From contig NZ_JAGJEH010000016.1 in assembly GCF_018100925.1 (NCBI RefSeq), forward strand, positions 50,979-114,978: a stretch of 64,000 nt of DNA. Direction: 5' to 3'. Shown here one piece after another: positions 14,900 to 23,900 of this stretch. The DNA is from Pseudoalteromonas luteoviolacea. GTDB taxonomy: Bacteria; Pseudomonadota; Gammaproteobacteria; Enterobacterales; Alteromonadaceae. The position numbers were made by a program, and so were the translations under genes. The notes under the pieces are model-generated. The model was not told the DNA's origin. It saw only the letters and a program-made list of their open reading frames with translations, and ran no database searches. Each line of letters opens with the position of its first letter. Position 1 is the first letter of the stretch.

Positions 14900-17800
14900 A
14901 TGACTTTTAAGTCTCGTAGTCAATCACTTGATTCAAAGGAAATAAAGGGGTTAAGTCAAACTGCACGACAGATCCCAGAGCTTTCTAGTGAATTTTTTAA
15001 TATAGAGCCGCGTACAGTAGAACAGTGGTTAAGTTACTTGTCGACGGTTGCACAGCATACTCAATTTATTGGTCAAGCAACTTGGCAGCCTGTTCAGACT
15101 TGGTACAAAGTGATCCCAGAGCCTGCCAAATTTGCGGCATTAGCGAAGCTAATCGTGTCAGACAGCGGCGATGAACTAATTAAGGGTTTAGCAAGTAGAC
15201 CTGATTTGGCTTTATTGCTCACGTTTGTGGATTTATTGCAGCATACGCAGCAGCAATTTAACGGTTTTGTGCAGCGCCACTTAGATCACTACTATCGTGA
15301 TGTTTTAGGTTTTGACCTGCTAGATGCGACACCAGATTCGGCGCATGTATTAATCGAACTCAATGAAGTTGATTCCTTGACCCTGCAACCAGGTACACAG
15401 TTTGATGGTGGAAAGGACGAGCAAGGACAAGACTTGGTTTACCAACTCTCTGAACCAAGCGCGATTAACCGTGCCGTGGTTGACAATGTCATCACGGTAA
15501 ACAAAGCAGACAATGACTCAGGTATCAAAATTGGCCGAAATGTTTTGCTGGATACGGAACAAGGGGTAGAGCTTGAAAGTAGCGCAATGACTTTTGGCGA
15601 TATAGAGCAAGCACACCTGCAGCCCCCCGTGGAAATCGGCTTTAAAATTGCTTCTCAAGATTTATTCTTGAGCAGTGGCAAACGGGTAATCGCACTGCGC
15701 TTTTCCACAGATGAGTTTGGTGAAACACCAATTGACTTAACCTTGTGGCTTGAAAGCTTTGACATTCTGGTGAGTACCGAAGACGGTCCTATTCAACTAG
15801 ACGCGCAGCAAGTGTCTTTGAGTAACAATAATGAGCTGGTTATTCTTGTTGATGAACTGTTTGCGCCAATTGCGCCGGTAAAAGATGTGTTTATAGGTCG
15901 CGACAAAGTATTGCCCTACATTGCATTTGTGTTGAAGCAATCCAAGTATGATGCTCTGTATGCGCTTGATTTACAAAAAAGAGATGAGTTACTTGCGCAG
16001 TTAACACGCAGTGAGATCCAGGAAATTCAGCTTGCAGTTACGGTATTAGGTGCAGATGGCTTAATTGCGAATAATGGAATTGGTTTTTTGGATACCTCAA
16101 AGCCCTTTGAACCGTTTGGCTTTACGCCCCAGCTCGCAGAAAAGTTCGAGTTCACGCACCCCGAATTACTATGCAAACGGGTTACGCGAGCGAGTATCGA
16201 GTTTAACTGGGTAGGTAGACCAGAAGATTTTGATGCGCACTATCAGACGTACCTGCTTTACAAAAACGTTGTGACAAAACCTCCTGTCACTGCAACTGAC
16301 AACAGCGAACCTCTTCCTTGGCCGAAAAACCAAGTGCTGATCTCGCAGTCTGATGTAGCTTATAGCAGTGAGCAAACGAAAAAGGTATCAGACCTTTTTT
16401 ACAATGATCCGGCATGGCAAGTGTCAGATGACGACGCGGGTTTTGAGTCATTGTCACTTGATGCTGCACAGCAGAGTGAAGCGCTACCAGAGCTGGTTAA
16501 TAACGTTGCTACCAACCGCCTAGTATTTACCTATGACGATGATAATGGCGGAGCTGATTACTTATCTTTGCCTTTTAACTTAACTCAAGCGAAACAGTGG
16601 CCTAAGTGGTATACATTAGAGCTATCTAATCAGGATTTTGGGCACCCGCAATACACAAAAGTGTCTGAGTACTATGCTTTTCAAAATAGCATGAAGCTAG
16701 CTAATTGGGATCCCGATAATGGCGACTTTATTCCAACGCAAGTCCTTGAGCCATATACGCCATTATTAGATTCTGTAAAACTGCATTATCGGACACAAAG
16801 TACTTCTCGGGCGCAAAGAAATGCGATTGGTAATGTTATTTGGATAGAGCATATTTCACCAATCGGTCGTCAATTGCAGATTTTAGAAACCCAAAATAGC
16901 CTACATTTACTCCCTGAAATTGACGAACTTGGATATTTATACGTTGCGTTTGGTGCATTGCCAACACCAGGCCAGTGCAGTGTTTTGTTCCAGTTAGAGG
17001 CGGTGGATGGTTACAATTTTAGCGAGCCGCCGCAGTTTAAATGGGAGTACTACAATCAGGGAAAATGGCATCACTTTAGTCGTGATGATTCTCAGGGAAG
17101 TGACCAAGAAGGTAGGATCTTACAAGACAATACGTATGATTTACTTGATTCAGGGATCATCATTTTTTCACTGCCTGAGTTCGATTTAACGGACCAATTT
17201 AACCAAGATGGAAAAGTATGGATAAGGGCTGTGATTGACTCAGAAACGCGGGTGGACGACTACATTCAACCGATATATTCAAAATTGAAAGGGGTGTATT
17301 CACAGGCTGTACAAATCACCCTTAATTCAACAGAGCATGCGCAGTCTCATTATCTGAAACCTCTCGAAGCGGGCAGCATTGGTAAGTTGACGGTGACAGA
17401 TCCTTCAATAGCGTCAGTTGTTCAGCCATTTGATAGCTTTGGTGCCAAAGTAAAAGAGGACGATAGTCGCTTGTACCGTAGAGTCAGTGAACGACTGAGA
17501 CACAGAGATAGGCTTCTTACGGCGTGGGATTATGAACACTTCGTATTACAGGCATTTCCAGAGTTGCATTCAGTGACTGCATATCAAACTAAAGAGGGTG
17601 TCAATATAACGGTGATCCCGCTGAACCACGACACTGATATTTTACAACCTAAAGCTCCACGATATTTGATGCGAAAAATACAGGAGGAAGTGGAAGCCCG
17701 CTCTGTTCCAGACCTTAAAGTGCGTGTAGAGGACCCCAAATATGTAGAAGTACAGCTTGAAATCATTATTCAGATCGATCCTAGATTCGATATTCAGACC

Positions 17801-18196
17801 ACAGTCGTTGAACTCAATGCGCTAATTGTCGAGACGTTAACTCCCTGGAACAAACCTGACGCAGAGCTATCGAAAACGATTTTCTTAACCGATGTCGCAC
17901 AAGCTTTGGAAGCACACCAAGCGGTGAATATGGTCCAAGTTATTCGTGGTAAACGCTTAGGTGAACAAGCTAAAGAATATGCTCAGATCTCTCCACAAAT
18001 TTGTTGTCCAGAAGGGTGTTGCTCGGAGGATAACTGCCCAGAAGGCTGTTGTTCAAAAGGTTGTAGTCCATCAGATGGTTGCCGCGAAATATTGGTCCCC
18101 ACCCGGAACCATAAAATCTCTTTGACCAATGTAGATGGGGATGTTTTTGAAGGGATCGGTAAATGGAAAATTCAACATAACTTTGTTGTGCAGTGA
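14900..18196 (+). CDS. eCIS baseplate J-like protein with Cys-rich insert (Afp11-like)
   Basis: A 1098-residue baseplate wedge protein. The N-terminal region (FVQRHLDHYYRDVLGF) and the C-terminal J-like region (LRHRDRLLTAWDYEHFVLQAFPELHSVTAYQ) are typical of Afp11/Pvc11. The latter includes the segment on sequence order RYLMRKIQEEVEARSVP. A notable addition lies at residues 1035-1061: nine Cys in 27 residues arranged as CC, PEG, CC, four residues, C, PEG, CC, three, C, five, C. The two halves are near-copies at DNA level (18004-18023 and 18035-18054), so it looks like a local duplication. It could bind metal or cross-link in the extracellular particle. The start is fixed by AAGG upstream of the ATG. 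Confidence 0.9.
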   Translation: MTFKSRSQSLDSKEIKGLSQTARQIPELSSEFFNIEPRTVEQWLSYLSTVAQHTQFIGQATWQPVQTWYKVIPEPAKFAALAKLIVSDSGDELIKGLASRPDLALLLTFVDLLQHTQQQFNGFVQRHLDHYYRDVLGFDLLDATPDSAHVLIELNEVDSLTLQPGTQFDGGKDEQGQDLVYQLSEPSAINRAVVDNVITVNKADNDSGIKIGRNVLLDTEQGVELESSAMTFGDIEQAHLQPPVEIGFKIASQDLFLSSGKRVIALRFSTDEFGETPIDLTLWLESFDILVSTEDGPIQLDAQQVSLSNNNELVILVDELFAPIAPVKDVFIGRDKVLPYIAFVLKQSKYDALYALDLQKRDELLAQLTRSEIQEIQLAVTVLGADGLIANNGIGFLDTSKPFEPFGFTPQLAEKFEFTHPELLCKRVTRASIEFNWVGRPEDFDAHYQTYLLYKNVVTKPPVTATDNSEPLPWPKNQVLISQSDVAYSSEQTKKVSDLFYNDPAWQVSDDDAGFESLSLDAAQQSEALPELVNNVATNRLVFTYDDDNGGADYLSLPFNLTQAKQWPKWYTLELSNQDFGHPQYTKVSEYYAFQNSMKLANWDPDNGDFIPTQVLEPYTPLLDSVKLHYRTQSTSRAQRNAIGNVIWIEHISPIGRQLQILETQNSLHLLPEIDELGYLYVAFGALPTPGQCSVLFQLEAVDGYNFSEPPQFKWEYYNQGKWHHFSRDDSQGSDQEGRILQDNTYDLLDSGIIIFSLPEFDLTDQFNQDGKVWIRAVIDSETRVDDYIQPIYSKLKGVYSQAVQITLNSTEHAQSHYLKPLEAGSIGKLTVTDPSIASVVQPFDSFGAKVKEDDSRLYRRVSERLRHRDRLLTAWDYEHFVLQAFPELHSVTAYQTKEGVNITVIPLNHDTDILQPKAPRYLMRKIQEEVEARSVPDLKVRVEDPKYVEVQLEIIIQIDPRFDIQTTVVELNALIVETLTPWNKPDAELSKTIFLTDVAQALEAHQAVNMVQVIRGKRLGEQAKEYAQISPQICCPEGCCSEDNCPEGCCSKGCSPSDGCREILVPTRNHKISLTNVDGDVFEGIGKWKIQHNFVVQ

Positions 18197-18295
18197 TCTC
18201 ACTTACTTTCACTTGACGCTGAATTGAGAAAATCATTCACAGTTTAAATAATTCGGCGTCTTCTCCCATATCGAATTACTTTCCAAAGGAAAATC

Positions 18296-20968
18296 ATGGA
18301 AATCAACGCACTGAAAATTGCTTCAGATGCCTCGCTACATTCTGGGCAGGACCTAGAAGAACTGCGTGCGCAAGGTATTGCGCAGTTGCAAAAGTTAGCG
18401 CCGGAAACCTGGAGCGACCACAACGTATTTGACCCAGGCATAACCTTGCTGGAAGTTTTGGCATATGTGTTATCGGATCTCAGTTACAAGCTCAATTATC
18501 CAGTGGAAGATTTGCTCAATGCTGAGTACGACGAGCAGTCGACCTTGACACAGTTTCTAACTTCAGAACAGGTGATGTTTAGTCACTGTGTTACTTTGGC
18601 TGATTATCGACGTTTGCTATTAGATATACCAGAGATTCAAAACCTCACAATCGACGTTCGCAACGATGGGGTTAATGGAGCAACTGTGCTCGACTTGGTT
18701 GTTCAGCCACATCAACATACGCAGGCTTCACATCAGAGCTTACAACAAGAAATCCATAAAACCTTTGCCAAAGCGCGCACAGTCTCGCACCAGCTTGGCA
18801 ATATTGAGTTTTACCAGCCTGCGCCTGTGTATGTAGGGATGCACTTAGTGCTCAAAGATGCGCACGATTTGGTGCAAGTATTGGCGGATATTCTCACTAA
18901 AATTGCATTGGAAATATCGCCAAATCTGCCGCGCTACAATGCACAGCAGTTGTTGGAGCGGGGAATGAACATCGACGATATCTATGTCGGTCCGGCACTC
19001 AAAAATGGTTTTATTTTGGATACCGATTTAGATAACACGCCAGTTAAAAAGCATCTCTATAGTTCTGATATTTTAGATGCACTTCGTGTACATCCAAACA
19101 TAGAGCAAATTGAAGAATTTCGCTTCATCGTTGAGCATGGCGGACAGCCTGGGTATGAATATTGGCAGGTTGAAATTCAAGATCTAGACCCAAATTCAAC
19201 AAACCTTGCGCCTGAGCTGGGCTTTTTGTCAGAACTGTTTTTTGATGGCATTACTTTGATGATTGAAGGCCAAAGCTACACATTAAATAGTGATGAAATA
19301 GCGTCGATTAAATCAGCGGTTAGCGAGAATATCATCAGTCAAGGTATGGATCCTTACGCTGAAGAATCAAATAGCTCACAGGCATTTTTACCTTTAAGCC
19401 AGTATCACTCATTGCAGCATGAACTACCAAAAACGTATGCAGTGACAGAGTTATCCCTAAGCCGGGAAATAGACTCAGCACAAAAAGCGCAACTACTTCA
19501 GTTCAAGGGATATTTGCACTTATTTGACCAGCTTCTAGCGGATCAGCATAAACAGATAGACGTTTTACCGCATATATTAGCTTTACCGCAATATATGCAT
19601 TTTGAGCGACTTGGTCAGATCATGGACCTAATGCTCGCAAGTGAAGCTTTGTCATCACCTTTGCTCGATGAATTTTGGCAGCGTGTTGCTCTGCTACCAC
19701 ATACCCAGCTAAGCCAAGCTGTAAGCGGCATAAGTGGTATCAACCATTTGGTTAAGATGGCTATGGCAGAGTATCAGGAAAGTGGTTTACAGCAGCAACT
19801 TGAAGCTGATTTTTCGATTTCGCAACTGACTCGTTTGAATGACAGCCTAGCGCACTTGCTTGCACGTTTTGCGGTGAAATTACCTAATGCCAACTTACTA
19901 AAATACCGTGAAGTATTTGCTTTTTACGTCAATATTCTTGGCAACTGTCATCAGGATCCAAGCCATCAAGAGGATTTGTTGTCTCGACTCGTTTTATTGC
20001 GCCAGTACGTAGACAAATGCCGTTTGCTCAATGAGATGGGAATACTTGGCGAAAACCGATGTCGCGGTTTTAACTATTTGTCTAAAACTCCTAAAACAGC
20101 GCATCTGGCTAGCCTTGGTCGTTTAATAATGCGCAATCTTGGTTTTTCACATAACGGCCAGATGCCAATGGCAACACATAACCGAGAAAGCTTTTACTTG
20201 TTAGAAAGTGACTTACTCGGAAATACACATCAAGGCACTTTGTATTGCATTTTACCTAACTGGACAACGCGTATGCAAAGCGTTGAGTTTAGAGCCTTAG
20301 TAGAGAGTCAAATAACTAAGTTCAAACCTTTACATTTAAAAGTCCAGTGTATTTGGTTAGATCGGGAGCAAATGAGCTTATTCGAGCGTTTGTATTTCGG
20401 TTGGCTTAATTTCTATGGTCAGGCGCAACGAGAAAGGTTTACTGGTGAATATGAGCATATTTCAAATGTTGCTCAAGATATCGGTGGCTTACTCGAGAAA
20501 ATAGTGGCTACCGAGCCACAGAATATCATCGAGAACATCATTGAATATGTGCTTGGCAAACCGCAAGGAATGGAAGTGCTCAACACATATTTGGTGCAAA
20601 TATTGACCGAATACGCCTGTGAACCAAAACCAACGGATATTGAAATTGAAGGGCAAACTTATTCGCAGGTACTAAAAGCTGTCGAAACAGTAATTAATGA
20701 TCACAGTGAGTTATACCCTGATGGTTTCAATGAACATCATGTAATTTACTTGGCAGCGCAGCTTTGTATCGATCACATTTGCACGCCTAATGCATTTGCG
20801 CAGCCAAATAGTACCAGGTTTACGGTTGGGTATTCACCCCTGCCATTTCTTAAACCGATTTTACCTGTGTCTTTTTCACAAATTAACTCAAACACCGCGG
20901 TGGTTTCGAAATTTATCGTGGCAACCAGCGTGCCAAATCGTATAGATCCTGAAGGAAACGAAGAATGA
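18296..20968 (+). CDS. eCIS second baseplate J-like protein (Afp12-like)
   Basis: An 890-residue baseplate protein. The N-terminal segment NVFDPGITLLEVLAYVLSDLSYKLNYPVEDLLN is the signature of the J-like proteins that sit second in eCIS baseplate operons. The remainder is helical and less conserved, with the aromatic-rich motif FKGYLHLFDQLLADQ in the middle, also common in this family. With the preceding gene it would form the baseplate wedge. Its stop overlaps the start of the fibre gene by four bases, so translation is coupled. AAAGGAAAATC precedes the ATG. Confidence 0.88.
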   Translation: MEINALKIASDASLHSGQDLEELRAQGIAQLQKLAPETWSDHNVFDPGITLLEVLAYVLSDLSYKLNYPVEDLLNAEYDEQSTLTQFLTSEQVMFSHCVTLADYRRLLLDIPEIQNLTIDVRNDGVNGATVLDLVVQPHQHTQASHQSLQQEIHKTFAKARTVSHQLGNIEFYQPAPVYVGMHLVLKDAHDLVQVLADILTKIALEISPNLPRYNAQQLLERGMNIDDIYVGPALKNGFILDTDLDNTPVKKHLYSSDILDALRVHPNIEQIEEFRFIVEHGGQPGYEYWQVEIQDLDPNSTNLAPELGFLSELFFDGITLMIEGQSYTLNSDEIASIKSAVSENIISQGMDPYAEESNSSQAFLPLSQYHSLQHELPKTYAVTELSLSREIDSAQKAQLLQFKGYLHLFDQLLADQHKQIDVLPHILALPQYMHFERLGQIMDLMLASEALSSPLLDEFWQRVALLPHTQLSQAVSGISGINHLVKMAMAEYQESGLQQQLEADFSISQLTRLNDSLAHLLARFAVKLPNANLLKYREVFAFYVNILGNCHQDPSHQEDLLSRLVLLRQYVDKCRLLNEMGILGENRCRGFNYLSKTPKTAHLASLGRLIMRNLGFSHNGQMPMATHNRESFYLLESDLLGNTHQGTLYCILPNWTTRMQSVEFRALVESQITKFKPLHLKVQCIWLDREQMSLFERLYFGWLNFYGQAQRERFTGEYEHISNVAQDIGGLLEKIVATEPQNIIENIIEYVLGKPQGMEVLNTYLVQILTEYACEPKPTDIEIEGQTYSQVLKAVETVINDHSELYPDGFNEHHVIYLAAQLCIDHICTPNAFAQPNSTRFTVGYSPLPFLKPILPVSFSQINSNTAVVSKFIVATSVPNRIDPEGNEE

Positions 20969-23900
20969 ACAAAACCAGTGACCAAGAAGTGTTAGTCGAA
21001 TGCGACCAACCATCTGTTGTAACCAAGCGCAGTCGCGCTGAATTAAATGATAAATTTGACGACCTCAAAACACCAACAGGGGATGATTTTGAATCGCTCA
21101 TTCTATCCAGTTTTAACCAAATAGACGATCCAATCTCTGTTGTTAAGCAAGGTACGATTGACGAAATTGCAGTAACTTCGCCGCTTACGGTTAGCCCTGA
21201 TGGTCATAAAGAACGTTTACGTGTAGATACGGAAGCGGTCAAGATTAGTCATGATGTCGTGGTGTCGAATGAAGATAGCGAAATCGACGTGCTATCCGCT
21301 GATGCACAAAGTGTCACTGTATACGACAAAGTTGCGGTTAACCCCAGCGCAGAAGATGTTTTGCGTGTAACAGGGAATGTGAGAGCAACGCAGGCGCTGA
21401 AGTCTCAAACGGCAAATATTAGCCAGCACCTACAAGCGTGTGAATTATCAGTTAGCAAAGGTGCTGTGAACACCTTAGATGCAGGTCTGGATGATGAAGG
21501 CAATCCGACTATTACAGCACATGGTCAGGTAGAAGCGAAACAAGACGTTGTAGTTGGTGGGCATACTCAAACCCAATCAATTACAGCGTCAGGGACAGCA
21601 GAATTTCAAGGCAGCACGTCTGCGCACATGCTCACAGTGGAAGAGCGTACTGAACTTAATGGCGTGCTAGAAGCGCAAGATGCAATTTTCGATGGGCATG
21701 TTGAAGTACCAATGATGGGAGTTGGCCTCGAACAAAATAGTACATCGGCAAAGCTTCACATTGGCAAGCGATCTTCAGATACGACTGATTTATTTCGAGT
21801 CGATGACTATAACAAGGATACGACGCCTTTTATCATTAATCCTGAAGGCAAGGTGGGTGTTGGAACTGATACGCCGCAGGCAAGTATGCACATTGCTCAA
21901 GATTTACTGGTAGGCCAAGGCGAAGCTCACGCACACATTGAACTAAATAGTAATGGTGATGCTGAGTTTTCCGGTACAGTAACCACTGAAAAGGCAATTA
22001 ATGTTGGCACTGATATTTCTGTCAGCAGCAATGCTTACATAAGCCAAATGCTTGCCGTTGGCAATGAGACACCCAGTGCAAAAGTAGATATTCAAGCGAA
22101 TAATGGAGATTTACTTCGTGTAGGTGACAACAGCTCAGCTTTTTTGAAAGTGACAAATACGCCGGGAGCAAAAGAGAGAAATGTAAACATCTTAACGGAT
22201 GGTTATGTGTCTCAAAATCTCACTGTCGATAAGCAGATAAACGCAGAGACTGCGCAAATCGACGAAGCTTTGACTGCTGGTACAACAAGGGTAAGTGACA
22301 TCAATGTACAAACTGATGCACAGATCAGTGGACAAACCCATACTCAGAAATTACGAGTAGGTAATCCGCCTAGCACACCCACGAATGCTGGTGCGCTGAT
22401 CAATACAACGCTTGATGTTCAAGATCATGCTGAATTCACAACAGTCCATGCAAATAATGACGTAACCATTGATAATAAGCTGACAGCTACGGACGCGGTG
22501 GTGAAGCATAACTTAACAGTCGGGGAAGCGACGACGAATGAAACAGCTACTTTTACTGTGAAAAGCACCGCGTCTGAGCGTACGTCGCTGCTAGTCGCTG
22601 ATCAAGAAGGGAATTCGCTGTTAAATATCAATGATACTAAAACAGTGATGGGCAGTGCACAGCAGCCATATACTTTGCATGTAAAAGGCGACATTGTTAC
22701 ACCACAGCTTAACGTCACGGACCGCGCAGATTTTAGCGAACAAGTGAAAATTGCCTCACAGAGTGTACAAAGCGATTGGACAACGAGCGCCAAATTGGGC
22801 GTTTTGGCTCACAACGGCCAGCCTCAAAGTGTTGATATAAGCTATTTCAATGGTCTAAATACCACTTCTCTTATCAACACGCAGGCAGAGCGAATAGGCT
22901 TGTTCAAGCGCAACCCTGAAGAAAGTCTTCACGTTGGTGAGCTGGCATTATTTGACAAGGACATAACGTCACTCTCGGGTGTACATGTTGTCAGTGATAG
23001 CAGTGAGAGTGGCGGGTTCAGAGCTACGCTCACGCACACTCAGATTGGTTCGAGTGACAAGTCTGCACTTTTCAATGTCTACGGTGATTCACATCTATTC
23101 GGTGAATTTACGATTACTGAGAATGAACTTACAGCAGTTGATTTTGCCAATAGCCAGTTTACATTAACTCAACTGTCAGAAAGCCCGGTATTTAGAATAA
23201 CCAACATAGCAGAAGATGCAGAAATATTGGCAGCTGCTGGCCAGTTGGCGATAAACCAAACACTGCCAAACAATGGTGCAAACCTTGCGGTAACAGGCCA
23301 GGCAGATATCAATGGTCAACTAAATATTTCAGACGCAGATTTGGCATTACACGTTGATGGTAAAACCAAGTTAATGGGACATGCTGAGCTCAAAAATGGT
23401 GTGCATGTAAGCGTTACAAATAACTCTGGGGATATACAAAGGGCGGCGCTTCATGTTGCAGGAAAGTCTCTGTTAGATGGTGAATTACACGTAACCCAAG
23501 AAGCTCAGTTTGATTCCCAATTGACAGTAGATGGTGACGCCGAAATCAAGTCAAGTCTCCAAGTTGGTCGCAATACACAAATTAACGAAACTTTGAGTGT
23601 CTCTGGCGAACATTATGCTGGTGGCAGTGTTGAGATCGAAGGCACAGAGGGGCGCGATGCACTGACGGTCAACAATGATGCTACGTTTAGAGCTGATGCA
23701 AATGTGGGTGGCAACTTGTCATTAGCCCCTTATCAGGCAACGGCAAGATTACATATTTGTGAAACAGATCAACAAGCTATTCGAGTTGATGACCCAAGTG
23801 GCAAAGCGCAGCTGGTATTTAGTCATGGCAACCTAGGTCTTGGCGTTGAGAGACCTGACTATGTGCTTGATGTCGGTGAAGATGCTTGTTTTAGAAGAGA

